The notes below the pieces were generated by a model, which ran no database searches, was not told the DNA's origin, and worked only from the letters and a program-made list of their open reading frames with translations. Positions 25,566-36,500 of a stretch of DNA of 64,000 bases are shown here, one piece after another. The position numbers and the translations under genes were made by a program. Numbering within the stretch: position 1 is the first letter of the stretch; the number at the start of each line of letters is the position of its first letter. This stretch comes from Legionella busanensis (GTDB lineage: Bacteria; Pseudomonadota; Gammaproteobacteria; Legionellales; Legionellaceae): NCBI RefSeq assembly GCF_900461525.1, contig NZ_UGOD01000002.1, forward strand, positions 45,600 through 109,599. The letters run 5' to 3'.

Positions 25566-26344
25566 AACTAATTTTTACCTTCCTTTTATTGATACCCCTA
25601 ATTGTATGTGCAGATATGACAGAGCATAAGGCGCATGGCTTTCATTGGTACAGTACTGAGGCTCAAGAACCAGAAAGGATTATAAAACTTCAAAAACCAC
25701 CTGCAAAAGAGTCATTAGAGCCTTATGAAGAACTGCTAGCAAAGCGTAAACAAACAATGAATTTACTTGCAGAATCTTTACTCAGGCCTTCTGTTGAAAA
25801 AACCACAGCCTATATTTCAGCGCAACAAGAAATGGCCGAACGCCATCAAAAGTTTGTTCAAAATTGGGAGCGAGCATTATTGATGAATCCACAATTGGAT
25901 CATCGTTTGAATGTCCCAACAGATAACAATGCTATTGCGACTAAAAATGATGAGCAGAAAATCCTGACAGAGGCGATAATTAGTGAAAGTGCGAAACGAT
26001 TTGGTCTTATTTTTGTCTATCAAGGCAGCAGTACGCTCGCACAACGATTCTCTAGTGTTTTATTGCTGTTTGTCAAAGAACATAATTTCGCCATGATTCC
26101 TGTATCAGTTGACGGAGTTATGATTCCAGAAATAACAGGCTCTAAAATTATTCCTCTTGCCTTTTTAGCAAGTAAGCTACCTGTAAAGCAGCAATACTTA
26201 CCGGCTTTATTTCTCGTTAATTTAAAAACCCAGCAATTATCACCACTATCTTATGGCTTCATTGCTCTATCTGATTTAAAGACACGATTTTTGGATGTGG
26301 CGACCGATTTTAAACGATTCAGTTATGCAGGTTTGGGAGTATAG
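25562..26344 (+). CDS. traF: TraF, periplasmic thioredoxin-like pilus assembly protein
   Basis: The 260-aa protein has a signal peptide and early GFHWYSTEAQEPE motif, then a thioredoxin-fold region from about residue 140 (RFGLIFVYQGSSTLAQRFSSVL). The catalytic CXXC position reads GSST, so it is probably a structural rather than redox protein, as for F TraF. It ends 2 bp before the TrbB-like gene. Confidence 0.88.
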   Translation: MKLIFTFLLLIPLIVCADMTEHKAHGFHWYSTEAQEPERIIKLQKPPAKESLEPYEELLAKRKQTMNLLAESLLRPSVEKTTAYISAQQEMAERHQKFVQNWERALLMNPQLDHRLNVPTDNNAIATKNDEQKILTEAIISESAKRFGLIFVYQGSSTLAQRFSSVLLLFVKEHNFAMIPVSVDGVMIPEITGSKIIPLAFLASKLPVKQQYLPALFLVNLKTQQLSPLSYGFIALSDLKTRFLDVATDFKRFSYAGLGV

Positions 26345-26346
26345 AA

Positions 26347-26826
26347 ATGAAAAAATTTATATTACTTTTAATGATGGTTTTTTGTAGTGCATCTTTTGCA
26401 AATCCTGCGCTCGATTCAATTAATTTAATATTGAAGAAAAAAAGTCAAAGCAATACTTATTCAGCAGAAATAAAAGATTTACAAAAGCATTATCAATTTA
26501 TTTTTATCCATCGCGCTGATTGTCCTCATTGCCATAAATTTGCTCCCATATTAGATGACTTTGCAAATCACTATAAGATACCAGTGCAGGCATACAGTGT
26601 GGATGGAGGCAATCTAGCGCCCTTCAAATCAGAGCCATTAACACCTGAATTATTTCGAACATTTTTTTTATCATCTGGGTTTAAGCCAATAGTGCCTGCT
26701 CTTTTTCTGCTAAACAATGACACCTTTGAAGCCTATCCTGTTTTATTCGGTGAAGCACAAGCCTATCAACTCTCAGAGCGCATGTATGAATTGCTGGAGC
26801 ATATCAAGGAGCAGTTTCATGGCTAA
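26347..26826 (+). CDS. trbB: TrbB-like periplasmic disulfide isomerase (thioredoxin fold)
   Basis: The 159-aa exported protein has an active-site CPHC within FIHRADCPHCHKFAPILDDF and a cis-proline region IVPALFLL near residue 118. It is placed after traF as in F-like systems. It likely forms and shuffles disulfides in the cysteine-rich TraN, TraU and TraH. It overlaps traH by 8 bp. Confidence 0.85.
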   Translation: MKKFILLLMMVFCSASFANPALDSINLILKKKSQSNTYSAEIKDLQKHYQFIFIHRADCPHCHKFAPILDDFANHYKIPVQAYSVDGGNLAPFKSEPLTPELFRTFFLSSGFKPIVPALFLLNNDTFEAYPVLFGEAQAYQLSERMYELLEHIKEQFHG

Positions 26827-28201
26827 ATTAAGAAATCTTGTTATAGGGATGCTAGCTGTAAGTCAAATAACAATAGCAAGTCCAAGTTCTGAATTGAATC
26901 ATTTTTTTAACAACCTTGGTTTTGCCAGTAATGTTACAGGTGCTCACGCTTACCAAACTCAGGCTGCAGGTTATATTTCATCAGGCAGCATGTATGTTCG
27001 AAACCAAGTACGTAATATTCAGATCGCTCACGTTGATGTACCTGGATTTCGTACAGGTTGCGGCAGTATCGATATTATTGCTGGTGGGTTTTCCTTTATC
27101 AGCACAGATCAGATAACGCAATTTATGCAATCCATCCTTTCAAGTGGTGCAGGCTATGCACTAAACCTAGCACTTGAAACAGAATTACCCGAAGTTGCTC
27201 ATTCTATGCAGTTTGTTCAGAAGCTTGCTAATGATATCAATAGCTCAAACTTAAATTCATGTGATATTGGTGAAACGCTAGGGGGCGCGCTTTGGCCAAA
27301 AAATCGTGCCGAGGGGCAGCGAATTTGTGAAGATATTGGTATGAAGTCCGGTTATTTTGCTGATTGGGCTCGCGCAAGGCACGGATGTTCAACAGGCGGG
27401 GAGGTTGAATCACAATTATCAAAGGCGAAAAACGATCCAACTTATAAAGATAGGGTCCCTTATAATAAAAACGTCGTTTGGGATGCATTACAGTTAAATC
27501 AATTCTTAAGACAAAATAAAAAACTTGCTGAAGCCTACATGTCAATATCAGGCACTGTGGTTTTTGATAAGCAGGGTGCTTTAACGACTTATCCCTCTTT
27601 AATCCATAATCGAGATTTTATCAAAGCCATGCTTTATGGTGGTAAGTTGCCTAGCTATAAATGCAATGATATTCAAAAAGATTCTGCCTGTATTGATGTA
27701 AGTTATTCAGAAAATACCAATCAGATTATTGAGGTTAAAGACAGTATTGTTTTTAAAGTACAAGAGCTGATTCAAGGTATACATGACAATATCCGAGCAG
27801 GGACTGCTTTAAGCGCAGAGCAGGAAGGCTTAATTAATATGACGCATGATTCAGTATTTCGCTTAATTGCTGCTAATGCCCAAGAAGGTATAAGTATTCA
27901 AGGAAGTTATGCGTTAGCACAAAACATAGCTACCGATATTCTGTCTCAATATCTTTCTAACTCCTTATCTATTATTCGCTCATCCTTATCAGGGCATGAT
28001 ATAGGCGCAAATAACCAAGAAAGACTGTTATCGAATTTGCAGGAAGCCCAGCGTTATGTAGAAGATTTTTCTAAAGAGTCACGAGCGCGTTTTAATCAAA
28101 GTATGCAAACAAACACACTTATTCATGAAAATGTAAAACAAGCCTTTAGCGCTTTAAGCCCTCTGTTGCAATCAGCATACAAAGAAGGAGTAAGAGTATG
28201 A
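26819..28201 (+). CDS. traH: TraH, pilus assembly and mating-pair protein
   Basis: The ATG at 26819 gives a signal peptide (MAKLRNLVIGMLAVSQITIA) and is preferred over an in-frame upstream ATG inside trbB. The 460-aa product contains FFNNLGFASNVTGAHAYQTQ and GYISSGSMYVRNQVRN near residues 30-65, then CGSIDIIAGGFSFI, all standard for TraH. The C-terminal part is helical/coiled. It overlaps traG. Confidence 0.92.
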   Translation: MAKLRNLVIGMLAVSQITIASPSSELNHFFNNLGFASNVTGAHAYQTQAAGYISSGSMYVRNQVRNIQIAHVDVPGFRTGCGSIDIIAGGFSFISTDQITQFMQSILSSGAGYALNLALETELPEVAHSMQFVQKLANDINSSNLNSCDIGETLGGALWPKNRAEGQRICEDIGMKSGYFADWARARHGCSTGGEVESQLSKAKNDPTYKDRVPYNKNVVWDALQLNQFLRQNKKLAEAYMSISGTVVFDKQGALTTYPSLIHNRDFIKAMLYGGKLPSYKCNDIQKDSACIDVSYSENTNQIIEVKDSIVFKVQELIQGIHDNIRAGTALSAEQEGLINMTHDSVFRLIAANAQEGISIQGSYALAQNIATDILSQYLSNSLSIIRSSLSGHDIGANNQERLLSNLQEAQRYVEDFSKESRARFNQSMQTNTLIHENVKQAFSALSPLLQSAYKEGVRV

Positions 28202-30954
28202 GTTTCGGTGAGGCCATGTTGGCTATTTATACACCGCAAAATGGTGCCTATTTTAAGGAAACATTGGATGCTGTAGCGAGCGTTATGAAAACAGAAACCT
28301 TTAGCGACGCTATAGATTCTGTATTAATACTGGCTTTTTGTATGGCAGCATTTATATTTGTGAAGGGTAATAAAGTCCAAGCGCTATTTCGCTACATTTT
28401 AACCACTTTCTTTGCGCTATATTGCCTTATTGGTATTACGGTTCCTGTCAATATACAAGATATGCAACGCCCGATGGATGCGCTAACAGTAGATAATGTT
28501 CCAATCGGTATTGCGCTTCCAGCCTCAATTATCAGCCGTTTTGGGTATGCTATTACTGTGGTATTTAGTGATGTATTTAGAACGCCCGCTGATTCTGATT
28601 ATATTAAATCAGGCATGATTTTCGGTTCACGCACCTGGTTAAGCTCCACTAGTGCAAGTTTTAATGGTTCACCTGAACTTTCACATGATGTATCTGCTTT
28701 TATTAGGCAATGTATTTTTTCTGCCAAATTATTAGGCAGCAGACAAATTAGCGCCACTGAATTAATCCAAAATAAAAATTTGCAGGAATTATATCTTGGT
28801 GATGGCAGTTCCAAGCATTCTCCAATATTTAGAGTTATTTTTAGAGATGGTCAAAATAGAAGTTGTACAGATGCGGCAACTAATTTAAGGGCAAGAATCA
28901 ATACGGCTGTGGATCAAGAGCTGTCAGCTTTAAGCCGTTTAATGAGCAATGGTGATAAGAGTAAATATGAAGAAGCCTTAGAGGCCGCTCATAAATATTA
29001 TATGGGGGTGTCTAAAACTTCCGCGCAAATACTCACTCAAAATATGCTTATTAACGCCACGCGAAATGCTGCTCGTGATGCATTCGCTTTTAATGGTGCT
29101 GATGCAGATTTAATGAACTATACCAATACAGCAAGTATGCAAAAGATGCACATAGCTGAGGCAAATAGCTTTTGGCTTGCAAGTTATCGGCTACCGTATT
29201 ATATGACTGTATTTTGGATGCTAACCGTTTGCATATTTCCCTTAGTTTTTTTAATCTCACTTTTCCCTACTACCCAAAATGTATATAAAGTATATTTGCA
29301 ATCACAAGCCTACCTCTGGACTTGGCCTCCTTTATTTATCATTATCCACTTTTTTGTCTCAATGGCTTCAGCAACTACAACCAATATTTTCAACCAACAG
29401 ACAGGGGGAGTGAGTTTCTCTAATATCGATTCATTAGCAAATCTACAAAGTTATTTTGCTTATACTGCAGGAGCGTTAGCCGCAAGTGTTCCTTTCCTTG
29501 CTTACTATATAACTAAGGGTCTCGCTTCCGTGTTAAGTCAGGCTGCACAACATTTTGGCGGCATTGCCCAATCTCTTTCAACCTCAGAAGCCCAGTCTAT
29601 TGCTCAAGGCAATGTGTCAATGGCGTCTTATAGTGGTTGGAATATGAATTATGACAATACTAACGCTCACAAATTTGATACTAATCGCTCGTTTGCAGAA
29701 GGCAAAATTACGGCCCAACATGACAATGGTGCATTGATTTCAATGTTGCCAAATGGAACATCCGTAGGCAATGTTCAACCAGCGATTAGTAGTGCTGTTG
29801 TTGGTATACATGGTTCAGAACGGGTAATCGATAGCTTAAATCAAAGCGCACAGCAATCTTTCCATAACGCAGAGCAGCATCGAGTTGCTGCTGATAAGCA
29901 TTTACATCAAGCTTTTTCGGGACTTTCTCAATTTAATGATGCAACGTCTATTGATACTAGAAATGGTGCAGGTCTTAGTAAAACTGAAAGCAGCTCTTAT
30001 CATGAAGATATTAGGCAGATGAAGGACTCCGTTCAGCAATATAATAGTCATCACGATGTATCAAAACATATCTCTCTTGATCAGGCACTTACTGGAAAAA
30101 TTGATACGGGAGGGTCTGCTTTGGGAATGATTGGCAAACTTGCCTCCGGAGTTTCTGTTGAAGCAAGTGGTAGTTTGCGACATGGAAACCAATACAGCGA
30201 TAACCTGCAAGACTTTTTTAATTCAAGCGAGGGGAGTGCTTTTTCGAGTGCATTTAATCACATGCAAACAACAGCACACAATCAACATCTTGATGTATCT
30301 GATTCCACTAGCCTTTCAGGCTCTGAACAGATTGCTGCTAATATTTCAAAAGGTGCATCTTTAATGTCTCAGGCTAGTGCTGAATTTTCATCAGGGCTTA
30401 ACTATCAATCTGCAGGTGCCCATGCTAGGGAGGACGCTTTAAGTATTGATGCAAACTTTAATCAAGCTTTACATGATTATGTAGCTCATCGCCATGGCGC
30501 CACTGGGGTTGATACCATGCTTAGATCAGATAGCGCAAGCATCCAAAAACAGCAAGCGTATGCTAAAGAGTTTATAAATTCAGAAGTAGGAAAAAGCATG
30601 ATAAGCGAGAGCGTTCAAAGTCAGCTTAGTACAGCCAAGTCGGCTATTTATAGACAATATCAACAAAATTCAAACAATATAAAAAGCAGTACTACTTCAA
30701 ATATTGAGAATTCGCATCAGAAAAATTTATCAAACGTTGCCCAGAAAATTGATGGTAATGGAATTGGTTTGACTAAGTTAAACCAGCAAACACAATCCGA
30801 AATTGACACGCTTATGCATGGTTATCAATCAAGCTCAGTCACTGATGCGTTTAGACAGCAAGAGAGCGTTACAAAAGATGCAATTAATCACCAAAAGGAT
30901 AGCCTTTCAAGTATTCATGCAACCCAGAAAAAACAAAGTGAACATCAGGGTTAA
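28198..30954 (+). CDS. traG: TraG, inner-membrane mating-pair stabilisation and entry exclusion protein
   Basis: The 918-aa protein has about five to six membrane helices in the first 440 residues (around 40-56, 64-80, 340-360, 370-395, 410-440) and a long hydrophilic, Ser/Gln-rich C-terminal periplasmic region. Start and layout (EAMLAIYTPQNGAYFKETLDAVA) match TraG. In F the C-terminal region interacts with TraS of the recipient for entry exclusion and with TraN for mating-pair stability. Confidence 0.88.
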   Translation: MSFGEAMLAIYTPQNGAYFKETLDAVASVMKTETFSDAIDSVLILAFCMAAFIFVKGNKVQALFRYILTTFFALYCLIGITVPVNIQDMQRPMDALTVDNVPIGIALPASIISRFGYAITVVFSDVFRTPADSDYIKSGMIFGSRTWLSSTSASFNGSPELSHDVSAFIRQCIFSAKLLGSRQISATELIQNKNLQELYLGDGSSKHSPIFRVIFRDGQNRSCTDAATNLRARINTAVDQELSALSRLMSNGDKSKYEEALEAAHKYYMGVSKTSAQILTQNMLINATRNAARDAFAFNGADADLMNYTNTASMQKMHIAEANSFWLASYRLPYYMTVFWMLTVCIFPLVFLISLFPTTQNVYKVYLQSQAYLWTWPPLFIIIHFFVSMASATTTNIFNQQTGGVSFSNIDSLANLQSYFAYTAGALAASVPFLAYYITKGLASVLSQAAQHFGGIAQSLSTSEAQSIAQGNVSMASYSGWNMNYDNTNAHKFDTNRSFAEGKITAQHDNGALISMLPNGTSVGNVQPAISSAVVGIHGSERVIDSLNQSAQQSFHNAEQHRVAADKHLHQAFSGLSQFNDATSIDTRNGAGLSKTESSSYHEDIRQMKDSVQQYNSHHDVSKHISLDQALTGKIDTGGSALGMIGKLASGVSVEASGSLRHGNQYSDNLQDFFNSSEGSAFSSAFNHMQTTAHNQHLDVSDSTSLSGSEQIAANISKGASLMSQASAEFSSGLNYQSAGAHAREDALSIDANFNQALHDYVAHRHGATGVDTMLRSDSASIQKQQAYAKEFINSEVGKSMISESVQSQLSTAKSAIYRQYQQNSNNIKSSTTSNIENSHQKNLSNVAQKIDGNGIGLTKLNQQTQSEIDTLMHGYQSSSVTDAFRQQESVTKDAINHQKDSLSSIHATQKKQSEHQG

Positions 30955-30975
30955 CTTAATTTAAGGAGTAATACA

Positions 30976-31551
30976 ATGACTAATACTAAAGCTTTTCAGG
31001 CATCCTTAAGGGAAGACATTGAAAACCTTCCAAATCTTCAATTGGATAGCGTCTCGCCCAGTAGTTTTTATTTCCCACTCCTTAAAGAATGGTTTCGATA
31101 TTTTATCATATTGTGCCTTGCAAATGTAGTTGTTGTTTATGGTCTTGCCTATACAAGCTCTTTTTATATCCGAGGCGTACATCACTTGGCACGTGATATT
31201 ATTCTACCCAATTTCTTCTTTTCCCTTGCTTTGCTCGTATTTTTAAGCCAGTACCACATCTTTAGACTACTCGCTAAAGATAAACTTAAATCGCTTAATT
31301 ATATCCAAGAGGTCATTAATAAATTGGAACTCGTATTCTTAGCTCTATTTATACTTTTTTATGCATTCTGTCTTCAAACTGAAGGTGATATTGCAGGCAC
31401 GATTATGGGCGCTTCCGTTTCTGCTTTCGTTTCTGCTTCTTTATGCATGGGATTAGTGGTGATGTTTGGCGCAGCACGTGTGGGTTTACCTGTTATTTTA
31501 AGCCTAATATCTAAATTTCTTGAAAAAAAGCAAGATAATCAAGCAGAGTAA
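30976..31551 (+). CDS. Four-helix membrane protein in the traS position
   Basis: The 191-aa protein has four clear hydrophobic segments (about 38-60, 72-90, 110-130, 140-170) and short charged ends. I do not recognise a family. In F the small inner-membrane entry-exclusion protein TraS lies between traG and traD, exactly this position, and sequences of exclusion proteins are highly variable. An exclusion role is therefore a reasonable positional inference only. Confidence 0.7.
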   Translation: MTNTKAFQASLREDIENLPNLQLDSVSPSSFYFPLLKEWFRYFIILCLANVVVVYGLAYTSSFYIRGVHHLARDIILPNFFFSLALLVFLSQYHIFRLLAKDKLKSLNYIQEVINKLELVFLALFILFYAFCLQTEGDIAGTIMGASVSAFVSASLCMGLVVMFGAARVGLPVILSLISKFLEKKQDNQAE

Positions 31552-31563
31552 GAAGCATATCTT

Positions 31564-33513
31564 ATGAAAACATCCGGTCTACATTTTATTAGAGGCGGCC
31601 AGGTTTTTGACTTTAGCATGCGCATGATGTTTCAAGTCTTAAACAGAATTCTGGCTTGGGCAATTTTAGGGTATTTTCTACTTGTTATTGCTCTTCTATA
31701 CCTAAGTTCGATGAATGAAATTTATCTTATCGCTATAAAGTTGATTAGTAATATTTTGACTCATATGGGTAAGGGCAATATTGTTGTCTGGCATTCAGAT
31801 AATGCTATGTTAACTGCATATCAGGTCGTAAATTCTAAGCCAATCGCATCTGCGATCATAGTAGCAAAACAAGTTCTTTGGAGTCACTTAATTAAGGTGC
31901 TTTATTATTCCGGTATAGTTTATCTATTCATTGTTTGGGCATTTTATTACTTATTTAAAAAACAAGGAGAAAAACTAAGTCAGGATAAATACCTATCAGG
32001 AACAAGGCTTGCTAAGAATACCAAAGAGACGATTAAATCACTTAAGAAATCAGGTAAAGAACTCTCTGATATCAAACTTTTAAACTTGCTACCCATGCCC
32101 AAACACTCTGAAAAACAGGGAATACTATTTCACGGCTCAACGGGCTCAGGAAAAACTCAAGCCTTAATGCATCTTCTAGAGGAAATCAGAGCAAGCGGTG
32201 ATCCGGCTATTATTTATGATAAGGAATGCACGATTAAGCCGTATTTTTTTAATTCAGAGAAAGATATTGAATTAAATCCAGTCTCTGTGCTTTGTGCTAA
32301 TTGGGATATGTGGGAAGAATGTGCCAATCCTTTAGAGCTTGGAACGCTCGCAACCTACCTTATTCCAAAATCTGTACAGGGAAGCGATCCCTTTTGGGTG
32401 GATGCTGCACGAACTATATTGACCTCCATGGCTTGGAGAATCAAAGATTGGCCTGACAAAAGCGCCATTGTGCTTTTACAGTTATTGTTGACAACGACCT
32501 TAGATGAAATGCGCGGCATTTTGAAAGGAACAGAGTCTGAAAACTTAGTTAGCAAAGAAATCGAAAAAACAGCCATATCGATTAAATCTGTTATGGCTAC
32601 TTATACAAAAGCATTGCGATTTTTAGAAGGGTTAAATACTAAAGATAAGAAAAAATTTTCAATTAAAAATTGGGTGGCTGATACCTGTCGAGAAGACTAT
32701 AACAACGGTTGGCTATTTATAACATCGAGGTCACAATACCATAAAGAGATAAAGCCAATTGTGTCCCTTTGGCTTGGTCTTGCTATGCAGGCTGTGCAGT
32801 CGCTAGAAGCGAATCATAATCGAAGAATATGGCTTATTATGGATGAGCTGGCGAGTCTTCATAGACTTGAAATGTTATCGGATACCATGGCTGATATTAG
32901 AAAATTTGGAGGCTGTGTTGCTATTGGTATTCAGTCTATTGCTCAGCTTGATTTTCTTTATGGTACCCATGAAGCGAGTGCTATTGCTGACTTATTAAAT
33001 ACATCCATTTATTTTAGAAGTCCAAAAGCCAAAGTTGCTAAGTGGGTATCGGATGATTTAGGTGAGCAGGTTATTACAGAAATTAAGGAAAGCCGCTCAT
33101 ACGGCCCTGATTCAGTGCGAGATGGTAATACAGTAGGCACACAAAGAACCACTAGAAAAACTATTGAACCTAGTCAAATTATGACACTTGAAAACCTCGA
33201 ATGTTATGTACGTTTAGTAGGTAATCATCCTATTACATTTGTTAAAAATAATTATGTTGAGCGTGAAACTATTTGTAAGCCACTTATTGAGCGACAAATT
33301 AACTTTGATGCATTAGATAGTATTAATCAGGCGATAATACAAATTCAAAGTGATCGCAATATTGATGAAAGTGTAAGAAAAATCAATCTTTTCGAAAAAG
33401 AAGCATTAAGCCTTGCAGAAAGAGAACCAGGTCTTCAGTCTTCGGCAGAAAATGAAACAGAGAATATTGAATCTAGTGAATCTCCTATCGTGATTAAAGA
33501 AATATACAACTAA
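31564..33513 (+). CDS. traD: TraD, type IV coupling protein ATPase
   Basis: The 649-aa protein has two N-terminal membrane helices (about 27-50 and 112-130). Walker A GSTGSGKTQALM lies near 189, Walker B WLIMDELASLH near 424, and GGCVAIGIQSIAQLDFLYG near 452 is the VirD4/TraD motif. It delivers the TraI-bound strand to the secretion channel. It lies 17 bp before traI. Confidence 0.93.
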   Translation: MKTSGLHFIRGGQVFDFSMRMMFQVLNRILAWAILGYFLLVIALLYLSSMNEIYLIAIKLISNILTHMGKGNIVVWHSDNAMLTAYQVVNSKPIASAIIVAKQVLWSHLIKVLYYSGIVYLFIVWAFYYLFKKQGEKLSQDKYLSGTRLAKNTKETIKSLKKSGKELSDIKLLNLLPMPKHSEKQGILFHGSTGSGKTQALMHLLEEIRASGDPAIIYDKECTIKPYFFNSEKDIELNPVSVLCANWDMWEECANPLELGTLATYLIPKSVQGSDPFWVDAARTILTSMAWRIKDWPDKSAIVLLQLLLTTTLDEMRGILKGTESENLVSKEIEKTAISIKSVMATYTKALRFLEGLNTKDKKKFSIKNWVADTCREDYNNGWLFITSRSQYHKEIKPIVSLWLGLAMQAVQSLEANHNRRIWLIMDELASLHRLEMLSDTMADIRKFGGCVAIGIQSIAQLDFLYGTHEASAIADLLNTSIYFRSPKAKVAKWVSDDLGEQVITEIKESRSYGPDSVRDGNTVGTQRTTRKTIEPSQIMTLENLECYVRLVGNHPITFVKNNYVERETICKPLIERQINFDALDSINQAIIQIQSDRNIDESVRKINLFEKEALSLAEREPGLQSSAENETENIESSESPIVIKEIYN

Positions 33514-33530
33514 GGATAGGGAGTAAGTAT

Positions 33531-36500
33531 ATGCTGACCATTAAGCCTCTTAAGAAAGCTAAAGATGCACAACATTATTATAGTGAAAAGGATAATTATT
33601 ACCTTACTGACAAAGACACGCTAAAAGATTCTTCTTTGTGGATGGGAAATGGTGCTACGGAGCTCGGTTTAAGGGGAGTTGTTGAACCAAGCCGTTTTTT
33701 AAGTTTATTAAATGGTGAGCTTCCTAATGGTAAAGCTTTAGGGATTGTTAAGAATGGTGTTAGGGAGCATCGGGCAGGTACCGATATAACGCTATCTGCC
33801 CCAAAATCAGTCTCTATCCTCGCTCTTGTTGGTCAGGATGAGCGTATAATTCGAGCCCATCAAACAGCGGTTCAAACTACTTTTTTAAGAATTGAAGCGA
33901 TGGCTGCTGAAGCAAGAATTACATTTAACAAGGAAACGGCTTTTGAAAAGACGAATAATCTGACTGCAGCCACCTTTCTCCATACTTCATCGAGAGATCT
34001 CGATCCTGATTTACATACTCACATCATTATTATGAACATAACCAAACGCCTTGACGAGCAATGGCGAGCGCTTTCATCAAGAACTAAAGAAGATAGAGAA
34101 AATCTAGATCATGGCTTTCGAGAAATTATTTATCAAAACCAGCATTATTTTGGTTTGGTGTATATGTCTACTTTGGCGAAAGAAATAAGGGAGCTTGGTT
34201 ACGATATAAGGATTAAAGACATTTATGGCAATTTTGAAATAGAAGGCATACCAGAAGAATTAATCAAAGATTTATCAAAACGTAGGGAGGAAATCATTCA
34301 TGATATGAAAGAAAAGGGCTATTTTAGTGCAAAAGCAGCTGAGATTTCCAATGGTGTGACTAGGAAGAAAAAAGCTGATATTGACAGCATAAGCCTGTTA
34401 GCTAAATGGCTTGAAGAAATTAAAACGTATGATGTTAATCTTGACGCGCTAATAACCACATCAAAGAATAAAGAAAATCGAGCTATTTATGGCAATACAT
34501 TACCACAAATTAAAGAATTTATTAGTCGAGATGTCAAAGAGGCGATACAAGATGCAATAGCTCATTTATCTGAATATAACATGCAGATAAAACATGCAAC
34601 TTTAGTCAGGCTAGCCTTTAGTTTTGCAGCAGGTAAAATTGATCATAATGAAATTGAACAGGAAATAGATAACCTCCTTCAATCAGGTAAGCTATCTGGG
34701 AAGGAATTCGAATATTATACTACCAAGGAGCTCCTTGAAAAGGAAAAGGAGTTTACTAGGGTTTTGCTTGCTAATCCTAAAGATACAATCGCTCTTGAAA
34801 CTTCAGGTACAGGTAGTGCAGCAGCTATATTATCTCAAAAGCAAAGAATCCAGGTGGTTGATGTTAATGGGTTAGCTAATCAGAAAACGTTAATTCAAGA
34901 TTTTGTAGATATTGCGGATAGAAATAAAGTTAATGTTTATGTTCTTCATCAAGGTCGCAATCAAGTTGAGATACTAAGCAATGAAATAAAAAGAACAAAT
35001 AATAGCTTATTTTCATGGCTTATGAACCTATTCAAAGATGATATTGTTCATACGGTTGGAGGATTTAAATATCATTATGGTAAAACGCTTAATACAGATG
35101 AGAAAGAAAGTCTTATTATTGTTCATGACGCACAAAAAATTTCAATAGATGATCTAAATTCATTAAATAACATCAGCAGCAGAAGTCGAGGGCGATTAAT
35201 TTTATTAAATAACATTGAATCAACCTTAGGCTATAGTCCTGGCAACCCTATCAAGACGTTGAAAGAAAATGGCATCAATCATACCTTATGCTTAAGTGCT
35301 CGAAAAAATATATCTGTTAACCTCCATTTGAGTAAAAATCCTGAAAATGATTTGATAAAGACCTGGATGGGTTATGACAGAAAAACGCAGATTAATTCAA
35401 CTATCGTTGCTTTAACGAATAGACAATTATCTGAGTTAAACACACATGTTCGAGAGGAACTCATCCATCGAGGAATAATCGGAAATAAGCAAGAAATTAT
35501 TGATGTGTTGTCGGCCATAAATTTAACTCAGGCACAAAAACAGCACAGTAAATTCTTTGCAGTAGGCGATAGGATTACATTTAAGGCATTTACAAAAAAT
35601 CAGACACACTATACGGTCAAAAGTATTGAAGATAGCAAACTCATTTTGGAAAGCGATTCAAACATAGAAAGCAAATTTAATCTTAGAGGAGCAGATGAGT
35701 TCATTGTCTCTCGTAAAAAAGGCCTAAATTTGGCAATAGGAGATGTTATTACTAATGATCGTTTAATTATTTTTAAAAATAATCGTATTGAAAAGGGAGG
35801 GCGCTTTCAAATACTTGATATGAATGTAAAAAGTATACATCTTAAACATGAAAGCAATATTCTCGTTATCGATAGGGAATCTTTTTCCAGTAACTATTTT
35901 TCCTATGGCTATTGCAAGAAATTAAATGGGCTTAAAGGCAAAGAAGAAAATATCCTTATTAGTGCAAAACCACATCAGTTAAATAAGAATTTAAGTGGTG
36001 AACTTTCCGAATATGCTAAGAATATCTTACTGTTTACTACTAATCTCAATAAAGCTCAAAATTTTCTCGATAGCGAACAAATTAAATGGACAGCAGCAGA
36101 TATTCTTAAAAAAACGCCTGATACTATTTATCGTAATGCATCTTACGCAGATAAAATCATAGAAAAAGATATCAAGCTCTTACTCAAAAATATTGAAATC
36201 AGAGATTCGTTAGATAGAAAAGAAGTAGCTAAAATGGCTGTATCTTACGCTATAGCTAAATGTGCTGAGAGACAAGCCGCATTTAAGCATAGTGAATTGA
36301 TGCTGCATGCGTTAAAACACGCGTTAGGTAAGGCTGATTTTAATGATATTTCGCCTATTCTTAAAGAGCGGATCAAAATCTTAGATTTAGTTCATTTAGA
36401 TACCTGTTGGACAACAAAAGATGCCTTAATTCTGGAAGAAGACATTATACGTGCTAACTTTTCTGAACAAGGAAAAGTAGCACCTATCATGCGCAATTTA

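Noticed and set aside
27237..27545. 102-aa reverse-strand ORF inside traH
   Set aside because: Shadow of traH; translation has no recognisable domain.
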